Shown: positions 1 through 11,566, counted from the stretch's first letter. The stretch: DNA of 64,000 nt from Laburnicola sp. R22_1 (GCA_014281115.1 JACONQ010000001.1:1116001-1180000); one strand, 5' to 3'. The notes: a model not told the origin generated them from the sequence alone. Made by a program: numbers and translations.

Positions 1-1962
1 ATATAGGGCAATTGCTCGTCAGTTCAATGTGCCGCACAGTACGCTGTCCCGAAGACACCAAGGTCGTCAGGGCCCACGGGAAGCTAAGGATACCGATCAA
101 CACAAACTCAACCCACACCAAGAGTTAGAGCTTGTGAGCTATATTAAAGACCTTACAAAGAGAGGGCTGCCTCCTACAAGAGAGATGATACAAAATTTCG
201 CATCCTTGATAGCCACAGAGCCCGTGAGCGACGCTTGGGTTACCCGCTTTCTTGACCGACATGGCCACCATCTCATCTCCAAATGGACATCTGGAATTAA
301 CTCTCTCCGCCACAACGCTGATTCAAACATCAAGTATAAGCTATACTTTGACTTGCTACATCAGAAGATAAAGCAGTACGACGTACAGCCGCGCCACACC
401 TATAATATGGACGAGAAGGGCTTCATAATAGGTATAACAGGACGCTCAAAACGAGTGTTCAGTCGTCAGATGTGGGAGCGAAAAGAGGTGCAGGCGGCAC
501 TCCAAGATGGCTCTCGTGAATGGATCACCCTCTTAGCAGCTGTCTGCGCTAATGGGGAGGCTCTGCCGCCAGGTCTTGTCTATGCGGCTTTATTGGGGAC
601 ACTGCAATCAAGCTGGGTGGCCGACATTAAAGCTAGGAAACACGAGGTCTTTGTGGCTTTATCTCCCTCAGGTTGGAGTAACAACAACGTTGGGTTAGCA
701 TGGCTTAAACAGGTCTTTGATCGCTGCACAAAGCAGAAAGCGCGACGAGCATAGCGACTCCTTATTCTTGACGGCTATGGGAGCCACTTAACGCAAGATT
801 TTATCGACTACTGCGACTCCCATCGCATACTCCTAGCTGTGTTTCCCCCTTACTCTACCTATACGCTTCAACCTCTCGACGTAGTCCTGTTTAAACCTCT
901 CTCCACCGCCTACTCTAAGGAGCTGTCCACCCACCTCCAGAGGAGCCAAGGGCTAGTACCAGTCAAGAAGGGAGACTTCTTCCCTCTGTTCTGGAGAGCG
1001 TGGGAGTCCTCCTTTAAGACAGAGACTATCCTCAAGTCGTTTGAAGCTACTGGTATATGGCCTATGGACCTAGAGGTTATACTTAAACGCTTCACCCAGG
1101 AGGAGTCTAAGGAGCAGGATAAAGATAAAGCAGGTCATTCAGCTCTCAAGGAGAGCGACTGGCGTCAGATGGACCGTCTTGTACGCTCTGCTGTGAAAGA
1201 TGAAGGCGCAAAGGAGTCAAAGCAGCTAAGTCTCTCTCTCCACCAACTCCAGGTCCAAAACGAGCTACTATACCATAAGAACGACGGGCTAAGAGAGGCG
1301 CTTACTGCTAAGGAGAAGCATAAGAAGCGTGGCAAACCTCTTGACTTGCAGCAGCGAGAGGAGTATCATAGAGGAGCTGTCTTCTGGTCTCCGCGCAAGA
1401 TCAGAGAGGCACGAGCACGAGAGACAGTAAAGCAGAGAGAGGAGCATAAGGAGCAGCTTGCAAAGGCTAACAGGAAGGAGCTCGCTGCTGCTGCCAAGCT
1501 CTATAGAGAGCAGCAGGCTCAGGAGAGACGTGTGGCGAGAGAGGCAGCCAAGGTGGTGAGGGAGAGGGAGAAGGCCGAGAGAGAGGCCGCGCGCGCTGCT
1601 CGAATCGAAGCCCAAAACACCAAAAGAGCATCTCAAACTGCCCAAAAGGGTAAGCGCAAAACTTCAGGTCCTCCTCCATCGAAGCATAAGCGCCAGAGAC
1701 GCAGTGGCGGCTCTGCAGCTGTCGCGGCGTCCCCAGAAGCTGCAGCAGCTGCTCCACCTAAAGTCAACTCTCGTGGCCGCACCATCAACCTTCCGCGTAA
1801 ATATAAATAGTACAAATTGATCGCAAGCGTTACTTTATTACTCCACTAAAAGATCTCGTGATAATAGCTATTGTGGATGGCTTAATAACCTCATCTTTGA
1901 AATGGTGAGCATGTTGTTCGTGGATCGTTGCGCGACGTGGGTCGCTGCGCGCACGGGCACGG
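1..1962 (+). mobile_element. pogo/Fot1-like DNA transposon, type 1, cut by the window edge
   Basis: The left end lies outside the window. The right end is placed at 1962 because the next element begins after a TA at 1963-1964. The last 45 bp, read inward from the end, start CCGTGCCCGTGCGCG and carry two related motifs, GCAGCGACCCACG and GCAACGATCCACG, 17 bp apart. The same arrangement is seen in the other pogo elements of this window. The missing left terminal repeat means the exact boundary is inferred. Confidence 0.8.
2..1810 (+). pseudogene. pogo-type DDE transposase with one premature stop
   Basis: Single frame open from the window edge to the TAG at 1808-1810, broken only by TAG at 752-754. 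The intact relative at 24914-27039 has Trp there (RRQWRLL), so this is a TGG to TAG change. Visible in order: the end of a Psq/CENP-B N-terminal helix-turn-helix (ARQFNVPHSTLSRRHQ), a second Tc5/CENP-B-type HTH (GLPPTREMIQNFAS), and a DDE_1 core with NMDEKGF, ILDGYGSH and LQPLDV as the three acidic sites. The C-terminal tail is charged and coiled-coil-like and ends in INLPRKYK. The protein would cut and paste its own element in the nucleus. The second acidic block reads DGYGSH where relatives read DGHGSH. It is one of the least mutated type 1 copies here. The start codon lies upstream of the window. Confidence 0.9.
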
Positions 1963-1964
1963 TA

Positions 1965-3726
1965 GTTGCCGGCCACATAGGGATTCCGGCCACCCCACCG
2001 AAACGCGACACCTGCACAAAACACGCGATATCTCCCAACAACGCTGATTAAAATGGACGCCCGTGAGCTAGCTATACAATCAGCTATCAGCGATTTTAAC
2101 GCAGGTCTTTATTCTAGTCTACGCGCTATAGCAAAGGCATATAATATCCCTCGATCCACGCTTTAAGGCCGACTAGGTGGCGCGACAAACAGTGCGCTCA
2201 GCTATCAACACCAGCAGCGATTGACTCCTCTACAGGAGGACTTCCTAGTAGACTGGATCCTCGAAGAAGACGCGCGCGCTTGCCCTCCCTCACACGCTCG
2301 CGCTCGAGAAATAGCGAATTGAATCCTGCGTATAAACGGCGACAATCAGCCTGTCGGCAAGCTCTAGCTCTCACACTTCATCCAGCGCCAGCCACGCGTC
2401 GCCTTAGTAGTTGGTAGAAAGCTAGAGGCTCAGAGAGCTGAGGCAGCGACTCCAGAGTAGGTGCGCGCCTTTCTAGAGCTCTTTGAGAGGACTAGAAAGC
2501 GCTTAAATATACGCAATGAGGATATCTGGAATATGGATAAGACAGGGCTTGCTCTAGGAGTATGTACAAACACTAGAGTACTCTCTAGTAGTTAGAAAAA
2601 GAAGGCTTACATTTGGTCTCTAGAAAATCGCGAGTGGGTCTCTATAATCGAGTGTGTATTGGCGATAGGGCAGAAACTACGCTGCGCAGTCATCTTCAAG
2701 GGCCAGAGCCTACAGACTACCTAGTTCCCCTTGTCCTACGTACCTAGCTGGCTCTATACAACCTCAGAGAACGGATGGACGTCAAATGCAATAGGTGTTG
2801 AGTGGCTACAGCGCATATTCATACCTGAGATGGCTGTAGGTGATAGCCAGTACCGCCTCCTTATTCTTGACGGGCACGGCAGCCATATTAGTATAGAGTT
2901 CCTATGGCTCTGTAAACAGCATCGAATCGAGCTCCTATACCTACCTGCGCACTCCTCACACGTCCTACAGCCTCTAGATCTTGCTCCTTTCTCTGTTATC
3001 AAGTCTAGTTACTGACGCCAGATCCAGGAGCTCGCGTCGCTCGACGACGCCGCGCCTGTCAAGAAAGAGCGCTTTATTGCCTGCTACTATCAAGCTAGGG
3101 AGGAAGGCTTCACAGAGCGTGTGATTCGAGCTGGCTGGCAGGCTACTGGTCTCTGCCTATTCAACATCAATCACGTGCTCAGCTCGTCGCAGGTCTCTCA
3201 GAGGCCTACGACGCCTACGCCTTAGCAGCAGCCCCAGCAGCAGCCTCAGAGCTTCCTCTCTACCCCTTAAGGCCCTCGGGATCTATACTTGGCGCAGCGC
3301 GACATCCAGAGCCTTGAAAACCTAGGTCGTAGCACCCGGCTACTCCTATAGAAAGCAGGTAAGGCGCTAGCAGCTGCAAATACTTGAGCTGCAGGACTAG
3401 AAGCAGAGAAAAGACGCCTTGAGCAGCAGCTAGAGACTTCTAGCTCTCAGCGTCCTTGAAAGCGCGTTCAAGTAGACCCAAATTAACGCTTTGCAGAGGT
3501 AGAGAGTATTAGAGAGGCTATACGCGCAGCTGAGGCTTCAGCTGCTTAATAGAGTAGATCTACTATATCAAGCACTGCAGAGAGAGCTGTAGTAGCTACA
3601 GCAGCTGCAGCGCTTGAATCTATGTGTAGTTAATAGCAATTGTAATAGGCGTTGTTGAGATATCGCGTGTTTTGTGCAGGTGTCGCGTTTTGGTGGGGTG
3701 GCCGGAATCCCTATGTGGCCGGCAAC
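1965..3726 (+). mobile_element. pogo-like transposon, type 2, RIP-mutated
   Basis: TA target duplications lie at 1963-1964 and 3727-3728. The terminal inverted repeats are about 77 bp and nearly perfect: the left begins GTTGCCGGCCACATAGGG and the right ends in its complement, CCGGCAAC. The motif CCGGCCAC occurs twice in the left repeat, 17 bp apart. The inner part of the repeat (CGCGACACCTGCACAAAACA) is shared with the type 2 element at 32701-34490, but the outer 40 bp or so are unrelated to that element. Confidence 0.93.
2053..3645 (+). pseudogene. type 2 pogo-like transposase, heavily RIP-mutated
   Basis: The reading frame from ATG 2053 to TAA 3645 is 1593 nt, exactly the length of the homologous frame at 32803-34395, so no net indel separates them. 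It has about 15 in-frame stops. Many align with CAG, CAA or TGG in the better copy (for example SSSQKK to SSS*KK and TTWFP to TT*FP), which is the RIP signature. Conserved parts include NMDKTG (NMDETG in relatives), LILDGHGSH and LQPLDLAPF, the three acidic blocks of a DDE_1 transposase, and the N-terminal HTH region after MDARELAIQSAI. It cannot encode a working protein. Confidence 0.92.
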
Positions 3727-3768
3727 TATATAGCTGAGCTTAGAGCTAACTGTAGTGTTGCGGCGTTA

Positions 3769-4542
3769 CTTTGGCCACCTTACCTAATTAGGCACCAGTG
3801 CGGGGCCCCGACACTGCACAACTAGGTAAACTTATACACTCTTACAAAGGGTAAGCACAATAATTATAGAGCTTATGTGACAATAAGGCTCCGCTTATGG
3901 GCAAACATCGAGAGTTTCAAGCTATAAAGCAAGATAAGCCCGATCTATGTGCTCTTACTCGGTGAGTTGTGCCATTGTACTGAAGCAAATGTCCCGAATA
4001 CTTGTTCCACGCACAAGCGCTTTCCAGTAACCGGATAAGTCTGAAGTGCAATTCTAAGCAATGTATTATAGCGTTAGTCTATTATCTACTCGCTCTCTAA
4101 AAGGAATTAAAAAATTAATTAGATTTAATAGTAATATAGTAGTAGTAGGTATAGAGAAAAGGTAGCGTATACTATAACTCGTCTAGAGAAATGCTAGAAG
4201 GATAAGAAAGATAAGAAGAAGGACAAGAATAGGGTAGGAAAGATATAGGAGGGGAGAGTAGAAAGAAGAGGGAAGAGAGGCAAGTGTGAGGCCCGTGATT
4301 AAAATGTGGGTTCAAATTGGCAGAAGCGCGACTCTGACACCAGCCTCTCGGCTTTCGATGAGCACGAAGTGTAAGAAAGCACCTTCACGATTTTGCCTTG
4401 GCACGAACATCAAAAATAAGAGAATGAATTACTCTAGTACAACCAGAGAAAACAAATGTTGGAATACAGTCGAGAATTTGCCTTGGTATTGCTTATCCTG
4501 GGGTAACACATGGTACTCAGACTCTCATAAAGTACGGTAGCC
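3769..4542. other. noncoding left part of duplication copy A
   Basis: No convincing gene. The stretch at 4120-4280 is purine-rich on this strand (AG-rich runs). A motif read on the minus strand at 4480-4519, with core CCCCAGGATAAGCAATAC, recurs near and inside the patatin gene at 53-55 kb. It lies just beyond the stop codon of the minus-strand DUF3176 gene, probably in its 3' untranslated region. Confidence 0.6.
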
Positions 4543-7092
4543 CTATATCCATCCTGGTGGCGGTTTCGACGTCCTTAGAATAGGAGATAGCCCCGAAATC
4601 CGCCAATCCTTTGTCGGAAGCATTCTAGCATTCAGTTCCTTTGCTTTTGATCGCGGCGTACCGTGACCCTCCGAAGTGGTAATCTTTTGCTGCAGAGCGT
4701 CACCAACGCCGTAGAGCAGTGTCGCAATGGCCGAGTTTTTCCATACACCAATCCGCTCTTTCTCGACTGAACTGCGTATCACGGTGACCAGCAGAAAGAT
4801 CATGGTCGACACGAGCAACACAAGGGGTAGAGTGAGCCATGCCCAACGGACCTCGATATAGGTCTCCTCGGCGTAAGCCTTGCCAAGGGCCGAGTGTTTG
4901 CTCGACCGCCGCATGATGTTTGTCATTGCTGTTGCGAACTTTTCCATGTGATTTGTTATGTTGTTTGGTGCAGACCATGGATTGTTCGGGAATTGTCGGA
5001 AAGCGGGAGTCTCGCTCCAGGTCTGGTACCTCATCTCTGGTTTCGATGCATTGTTCGCGAGCGCGACAAATGACGGTAGATAGTCGTCAAAAATGGAGAG
5101 GATGTTGAAAGCTGTTTGGTTTGAAGCTCCGTAACTGGAAACATTGCCTTGGCTGGTATGGGTGTGTGGATCGACTACGATATCTTGCATGTATTGAACT
5201 TTTGCCAGATCCTTGGGGTCAGGAGAATCTGATGGGATGAAGGTCCAGGGCCATGGTCCTGCAGTTGTGTTTATGAAATGGTCTTTGACAACCTCCGTAT
5301 ACATTCCCGAATGATACGATGACTCTATCGTCTTAACACACCATGATAGGATGCACTCCAGTGCTCGTGGTTTCTGGTGCTGGAAAATGCTCCTTAAGAC
5401 GCTCTCCTGGTCTGGTCCTTCTGTAGTGGAAGCAACGACGAAGTTTGCAAGAGGATTTCGGACGTGCTTAAAATTGATTGAGCCGCCGAACATTGGGATC
5501 CTTTTAATGTTGCTGATAAGTGGCAAGAGACGCGTCGTCAGTATCTCGCCAGAGAGTTCGTTAGTAGATGGGTCCGCTTCGTAGCCTTGCATGAGTATCG
5601 GCCTCTCGCTGGTTGCATTGAAAAACCACCCGCACGTGGGTCCAAAGTTGGGAAAGACAAAGGAAGTTGAGTTCGAGACCCAATCTAGGAACCCAGTGAT
5701 GCAGCCAAATTCCAGCATGTCAGCCACGTCTCTACACTCGCTGCAGACGCCAAGCGTCTCATAAGGTTCCCAGGTACAATCGCTTGTCGGGCACGATAGG
5801 GGTATCTCCGCACGCGTCGAATTACCTACCTTGAATTGTGGGGTTCCAAAGTCAAAGAAGAACTTATCGATTATCGAGCTTAGATCGAGGTCGGGGTTGA
5901 TGATCTCTCTCCCTTTTTTTATGATCTTGGTGAAGTGTGGTTCGTAGTGTATGACCCTCGGAATGGAATTGTTCTGCGATTGAAGCATTGATATCTCGGG
6001 GTAGTGAACCAATTGCTGAAAGAACATATCCATAACCATTACAAATATTGTAATTGCTGCACCAAGCGCAGCCAGTGTTGTACCTTTTGTGCGAACAAGA
6101 AGCACTAAAGATCCCCAGGGGCCGCGAGACGCATTATCGAACATTTCAAAGTCCAACATTTTCTTTGAGCGACCTTGGAACCGGCTCCATTTCAGCTGGC
6201 CAAGCGCCTTAGAGACCGGAAAGACGATAGAAGCCGAGGCGATTCTTGAGAGGATAGCGATCCAGCCAGTTAGTGTAATATCCAGAGGCCAGCGCTTCGG
6301 GAAAGGCTTGTCCTGCAGCAAGAACAATAAGACGATAATTGCGCTCATACACGATGCACTTAACAACCAGCTGATAATCTCAAGACGCCATCGCTTAACA
6401 ACGTCATTGGAAGCGCTATATTTCCATAGCCTTTGCTCGATGCCCCCGGCGAGGTCAGGTGTTGAAGTTTGCTTGATGGGTTCGCCTTTCTCGGCTTTGT
6501 CGAGTCGCTCGCCTCCAGGGGATTGTATCGGACTCGGGTCAGAATGAAATGGGGCTTCTGCTATTCCAAGCCCCAAGTTGCTCTTCTTCCTGGGCTCATC
6601 ATCGTCCACTGGTGTGTTTGGAATCGATGACCCACTGGTAAAACTCCTCCGCCCAGAATGATCTTCATGTATTGTCGTTACTGGCGAGATAGGGGAGAAT
6701 GTTACTCGGCGAGCTCGCACGCGTGCCCTGCCTTGCTCGTTGGGTTGGACGTCGAAGCGAAGTGCAGGACGAGGAGGCTGCGGCCGATACCAGCGGCGTG
6801 GCGTTTCTATGCGAAGAATCGGAACGACTAGGTTCCCCGAGGAAGCAGCGGGCGAGGCAGTCGAATAGAACGAGGGAGGAGCTGCTAGGTGCCCTGAGGA
6901 AGTCGCAGGCGACGTAGTCGAACGATAGGAAGGAGGCGCTGGTGATGCTGTAGTGATGCAGTGGATGGGGTGGTCTCTCGAATTGAAATCATAGGTTGGA
7001 CAGGTCTGCACATGTTTGTTGCTGGTATCGAGGTGTTTTTGTTGGATTTGCGGATTACGAGACCAAAATGGGGATACGGGGAGTTTCGACAT
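4543..7092 (-). CDS. DUF3176-family multi-pass membrane protein, copy A
   Basis: Open frame of 849 codons plus stop from ATG 7092. The frame extends a few codons upstream, but CTTTTTTTGCAGGCG just before this ATG looks like a splice acceptor, so a short upstream exon is possible. Residues 1-235 are Pro/Ser/Thr-rich and probably cytosolic. Hydrophobic segments lie at about 238-258, 265-290 and 337-359, and a fourth at about 745-768. The region between the third and fourth has many NxS/T sites and a Cys cluster (CPTSDCTWEPYETLGVCSEC) typical of DUF3176 proteins. It is probably the outside or luminal domain. The function of this family is unknown. The frame is free of stops although its twin at 42693-45245 is close enough to attract RIP. 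It lies head to head with the decayed gene at 8359. Confidence 0.85.
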   Translation of the reverse strand: MSKLPVSPFWSRNPQIQQKHLDTSNKHVQTCPTYDFNSRDHPIHCITTASPAPPSYRSTTSPATSSGHLAAPPSFYSTASPAASSGNLVVPILRIETPRRWYRPQPPRPALRFDVQPNEQGRARVRARRVTFSPISPVTTIHEDHSGRRSFTSGSSIPNTPVDDDEPRKKSNLGLGIAEAPFHSDPSPIQSPGGERLDKAEKGEPIKQTSTPDLAGGIEQRLWKYSASNDVVKRWRLEIISWLLSASCMSAIIVLLFLLQDKPFPKRWPLDITLTGWIAILSRIASASIVFPVSKALGQLKWSRFQGRSKKMLDFEMFDNASRGPWGSLVLLVRTKGTTLAALGAAITIFVMVMDMFFQQLVHYPEISMLQSQNNSIPRVIHYEPHFTKIIKKGREIINPDLDLSSIIDKFFFDFGTPQFKVGNSTRAEIPLSCPTSDCTWEPYETLGVCSECRDVADMLEFGCITGFLDWVSNSTSFVFPNFGPTCGWFFNATSERPILMQGYEADPSTNELSGEILTTRLLPLISNIKRIPMFGGSINFKHVRNPLANFVVASTTEGPDQESVLRSIFQHQKPRALECILSWCVKTIESSYHSGMYTEVVKDHFINTTAGPWPWTFIPSDSPDPKDLAKVQYMQDIVVDPHTHTSQGNVSSYGASNQTAFNILSIFDDYLPSFVALANNASKPEMRYQTWSETPAFRQFPNNPWSAPNNITNHMEKFATAMTNIMRRSSKHSALGKAYAEETYIEVRWAWLTLPLVLLVSTMIFLLVTVIRSSVEKERIGVWKNSAIATLLYGVGDALQQKITTSEGHGTPRSKAKELNARMLPTKDWRISGLSPILRTSKPPPGWI

Positions 7093-8358
7093 CGCCTGCA
7101 AAAAAAGTCAAGAATAATGAGACGAGCAAAAGTGGGATAAGCAGAGTGCCAGACGAAAAACAGAGCGGAAGGCGAAGGGCAAACAGCTGCACCAACAGTA
7201 GGAAATGTAGGGCTTGTAGAAATAGAGGAACGAAACAGCCGTTAACTAATGAGGCATAACGCATACACGTCCCTGGCCCCTGCCTTGTTGATCTCCACAC
7301 AATGTGATTGCCGCTCAGAGCCTCCAGTCATCGCGACGCCTACGCGCAGAAGTTGGTCTACGCCGCAACCCTACATGTTACTGAATCGTCGTACAACGTT
7401 GGCAGCGGGAGATGCAGGAAGGTTGCTTTCGCTCGATGTGCTAGAGACTGCGCAGCCCAATGGAGGCCCTGTGTAAGCGCCGGGGTGGAGGTGACTAGGC
7501 TAAGCGAGCGCTTGCAGCCGCACTGCCCCTTCTACTGCAGTGCTAACATCAAGCTGCCTGACTTTGTATTTTCAATTGCCTGCTATGAAGCTTGCGTTTG
7601 AAAGATGTATCCTGGGGTAATAAGCTATCAATACTGACACTTTGAAGCGACCAAATACCCGGTTATTTTCGTCGCCCGCTGTGGACGAATTCTTGAATCA
7701 TGTAACTTTAGTCAACCAGTAACATCGACCACATCGAATCGAGTGGCGAACTGGAATGTAGAAAGATGAAACAGGCTAGCACAACCGTCCCTAGTATTTG
7801 AATATTGCCATATGAAATGGTTGAAATCACGACTGCATCTCACACGTGCAGTACCAAGATGGAAGTTTGGTTACTATGGTTGAGCTTATGACTCACATAT
7901 AGCCCAAAAAATAATTGTCTGGCGGAACCATGGTACATACCAAAGGGCTTGATTGAAATTGTACTTAAGCTCTGTATTGCACACTTCACTACCTTCACTT
8001 CTACATCCTCCACTACTACACTTGCGCTGGGCTTCTTATATATCACCCCTGGCGCTCCTTTATTCCTGATAATTGAATAACAAGAGACCGAACGAAGATC
8101 TTTGACCGTCACCCATCTTGTTGCTAGACGCGATAATGTTAGCCTTTACCTCCGCTCGTCAACGCGCATATAACGCTTCCGACACTTAACGCATCACTAG
8201 GTCTGATTGCGAACCTGCCTTTTGACGACAACGATAAGAAAACGACCAGGACTAGTATCATGGCCATTCAACCATTAGACAAGAACTCGGAAGGCTCTAC
8301 AATATCCTAACTGCATGCAGATGCCGATATACCAGAAAATGACACGGAGCGTCCCTAA
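7093..8358. other. noncoding region between the two genes of copy A
   Basis: Contains only short overlapping frames with no recognisable domain. The sequence is nearly identical to 45246-46503. It should hold the upstream region of the DUF3176 gene, including a possible short first exon at 7110-7300 (a hydrophobic stretch rich in Leu is encoded there on the minus strand). No RNA gene or repeat was recognised. Confidence 0.5.
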
Positions 8359-9243
8359 GTACTAACTGTCTCTTCGGTAAACTTCTTTCCTGGACCAGGA
8401 CAACAAGGGCTGGCCCCAGAGATCCGCGACATGGTTTATAGCCAATTAACTATCCCCAAATATAAGAGCGCAACAATTACAAATCACTATATCTACTATG
8501 AAGATAACTTGAGTGCCTTAGCACTTCTTTGTAACGGAAATGCCCTTGAGAACAACGCATCCCATGCGCTTGAAGTCTGTCGCGCTACTAAAACCTTCAC
8601 TCTACTGGCGCATTGGAAGACACTTAGCTATCCTAGCTGGCCAAACAACTATAACTTCCTCTTTCAGCTGCTAAAGGCAATTGATCTAGTATATGCTGTT
8701 AACCTGGAGCATCAGCGGGCGGTAACATCCCCTTGAAAGTGGGCTGCACCTATAAACAGCGCAATACTAAGAAGCAGTGTACAATTTCTTTGGTACTGCT
8801 TACAAAGCTCAGATAAGGGACGCTTGTGGAAATTTAACGAAGCACATCTAGTCTATTTGCTGGACCGTCTGAACGGGGTTCTTAGGCACTGGCCTGGGCT
8901 TTATTACGAGAAAAACTTCATCTAAACACTAATTCTCCAGCTACGTCGAAAGCCGGAGATCCATATTCGAATTTTTCTTGACTCCCTTAATAGACCTGAA
9001 CATATGGAGTTGGATGCACAATGGGTGGAGAGAGATATAAAAAAGTTTCTGAGACAGATAGGTGATGAATTAACGGTTACCAGGCTTCCACGCCCGATGG
9101 AGGCCTTTATCCGCCATCGAGTCACGCTGGTCTCGGCAGAGGCTTCTCTGGAGCTTTGGAAATATTGGCTGAGGTCCTTGGAACACGACGTCGAGTGGGA
9201 GATGGCGACCCATAAGGATGAGCGGATTATGCGGGGAAAATAG
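8359..9243 (+). pseudogene. decayed gene of unknown family, copy A
   Basis: A single frame runs from just after TAA 8356-8358 to TAG 9241-9243, interrupted by TGA at 8734-8736 (CGA in copy B) and a TAA near 8922 (CAA in copy B). No Met is obvious at the start, so an upstream exon or a lost start is likely. Near the start it reads LAPEIRDMVYSQL, which resembles the opening of F-box-like proteins common in Dothideomycetes. That is only a resemblance, and I do not recognise the family. The rest is mixed charged and aromatic without a clear motif. Both stops are of the C to T type expected from RIP. Confidence 0.6.
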
Positions 9244-9376
9244 AGTGGAAACGCATGGAATCTTGAGCATGTATAGCATTAGTTAGAAGGTCCCACGACG
9301 ACGGTCTTTCAGTATAGCATGGAGCTGTGGACAGTGGCATCTGTATAGGTTTTAGTGCCGAAGAAGCTTTCCTATA

Positions 9377-11512
9377 CCGTATTCGGCCACTCAACGCACA
9401 GACCCCACTCAACGCACAGTTAACACTAAAAATCGTATATTTTCAACACCTCATAACTCCACCAATATGGACCCGATCGACGCAGCTGTTGAAGCTTTAA
9501 AATCCCTGAAGCTAGGAGAACGTCCTAATATATCCCAGGTTGCTCGGGAGTACGGCGTTGAGCGGTCGCGGCTCTCGAAGCGCTATCGAGGGGTTCAGGG
9601 CACCTATGCAACTTGGGCCGAAAAAAAGCGACTCCTCAACAATACACAGGAAAAACAGCTACTACAGTACATTGATAAGCTGTGTGTACAAGGCCTACCC
9701 CCTACGAGAGAGATGATACGAAATTTCGCTGGAGAAATAGCACATTAAGAGCTAGGAAATCACTGGGTTAATCGCTACATTGCGCGGCATCAAATTGACC
9801 TTATATCGCGATGGACATCTGGCATCGATAGCCAGCGCTACAAAGCCGATTCAGCCTTCAAATACGCCCTCTATTTCAAGCTTTTAGACGATAAGATCAA
9901 GCAGTACAACATCGCACCGTCAAATATATACAATATGGATGAGAAGGGCTTCTTGATCGGGGTAGTGTCAAAAATGAAGCGCGTGTTCTCTCGACAGCGA
10001 TATGAGCAAGGAGGCGTCAAGCAGGTACTCTAGGACGGCAATAGAGAGTAGATAATGACAATAGCTTGTATATGCGCCGACGGCAGCTCTCTCAAACCTG
10101 CCCTAATATATCAGGCGGCTTCTGGCAACATCCAGGACACATAGCTACAAGATTTCAATCCTCAAGAGCACCAGGCCTTTTTCGCCTCATCACCATCTGG
10201 ATGGACAAACAACGAACTTGGGATTGCCTGGCTTAAGAGGTGCTTTCAAAAGGAGACTAAGAAGAAGGCAAAGCGCGACTATCGACTCCTAATTCTTGAT
10301 GGGCATGGCTCACACGTTACTATAGAGTTTATCGAGTTCTGCAATCAAAATCGAATCCTCCTAGCTATCTACCCGCCGCATTCAACTCATACGCTACAGC
10401 CTCTAGATGTCTGCCTTTTTAAGCCTCTTTTAGCTGCATATACAAAAGAGCTCTCCAAATTCATGTACAACAGCCAAGGACTCACATCTATTACTAAGCG
10501 CGACTTCTTCCGCTTCTTCTATAAGGCATGCAGAGTTGCATTCGCCAAAGAAACAATAATTAACGCCTTCAAAGTTACTAGCATCTCTCCGCTGAATAGC
10601 AACGCTATATTAAAGAAATTTAAGGATCTAGAGCCTAAGAGGCCATCAAGCAGCGATAGCACGTCGTCAGTACTCTCTGCAAGCGATTGGCGTAAAATTG
10701 AAGGACTTCTACGACAGGTAGTTGAGGATCTTAATGATAAACGCGTCTCGCAGCTGTCTCACACAATACACGCAATAGCGACTCAGAAACAGCTCGTCCA
10801 GCACGAAAACGATCGCCTTAGAGATGCCCTTTTTAATAAGAAGAAGCGCCGTAAGCGTGGCAAGGCATTACTACTTGAACCCTCTAAGAATTACGCTGGC
10901 GGCGCCGTCTTCTAGTCGCCATTAAAAGTTAAGGCTGCCCGCAATCGCCAGGCTGAAAAAGACGCCAAAGCAGAAGAACTACAACACCAAAAGGAGCGCA
11001 ACAAGCTAGCTAAGGAGCAGAAAAAGCAGGAGAAACAGGCTATGCTTAAGCAAAGGGCGCAGAAAAGGATGGCTACAAAAGAGGTTAGGTTGCAAGAACA
11101 GTAGAGGAAGGCGGCAGAGCGCGAAGAAGATCTACTTGCGCGCGCAGCTAAAAAGCAACTTAGGACTGATATACAATTGGCCAAAAAGGGTAAGGCGCGT
11201 AGCCTCGAGGCTCCTGCACCTCCTGCTCATGTTATTAAGGACCTAGAGGTTGATGTTGAGGATCTATTAGTTATTGAAGGGGTGGTGGAGGCATCCGGCC
11301 CATCAACGCGCACTCGCAAAGTACGCCTCCCACAGAGGTATTACACGCAGTTTATTGTTGCCAATCGATTTATTAAGCTTCTGCAAATGCTACTCTAAAA
11401 AATCTAGTGATTTTACGATATATATAGAGCTCTGCAGCTTCAAAAGTAATAGTGGTGGCTATCCTCAAACTGTGCGTTGAGTGGGGTCTGTGCGTTGAGT
11501 GGCCGAATTCGG
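9377..11512 (+). mobile_element. pogo-like transposon, type 1, mildly mutated
   Basis: TA flanks at 9375-9376 and 11513-11514. Terminal inverted repeats of about 44 bp: the left begins CCGTATTCGGCCACTC and the right, read inward, begins CCGAATTCGGCCACTC. The motif CACTCAACGCACAG occurs twice in each repeat, 18 bp apart. The element sits exactly at the right edge of duplication copy A and shares its right TA with the fold-back element. Confidence 0.93.
9467..11398 (+). pseudogene. pogo-type DDE transposase with about six stops
   Basis: The frame starts at ATG 9467 (MDPIDAAVEALKSLKL) and stays open in one phase to 11398, with in-frame stops including 9746-9748, two near 10032-10050, one near 10141, one at 10913-10915 and one near 11102. 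Visible domains: Psq-like HTH (ISQVAREYGVERSRLSKRYRG), CENP-B/Tc5 HTH (GLPPTREMIRNFAG), and the DDE_1 core with NMDEKGF, ILDGHGSH and LQPLDV. A Lys/Glu/Gln-rich coiled tail follows. The usual C-terminus TRKVRLPQRY lies near 11330, so the last residues before 11398 may be read-through. Moderate RIP; not functional. Confidence 0.9.
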
Positions 11513-11566
11513 TAACGTGTCCGTGCGCGTGATGCGCCGCTTTTTACTAGGAAAATCAAGAAAAAC

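Larger units (their letters stand above)
3769..9374. repeat. segmental duplication, copy A (5.6 kb)
   Basis: Matches 41918-47522 in the same orientation over its whole length. Differences in noncoding parts are sparse and mostly transitions, and 7300-8110 is nearly identical between copies. Both copies begin just after a TA (TA then CTTTGGCCACC) and share sequence to CTTTCCTA followed by TA (9375-9376 here). In this copy a pogo element starts there, while copy B continues into unique gene space. The 38 bp at 3729-3766 between the preceding element and this segment show no recognisable feature. The segment holds a DUF3176 gene and a decayed gene. Confidence 0.95.

Noticed and set aside
7308..7601. 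97-codon plus-strand frame conserved in both duplication copies (also 45453-45746)
   Set aside because: Conserved only because the whole segment is nearly identical; composition and lack of motifs do not support a gene.
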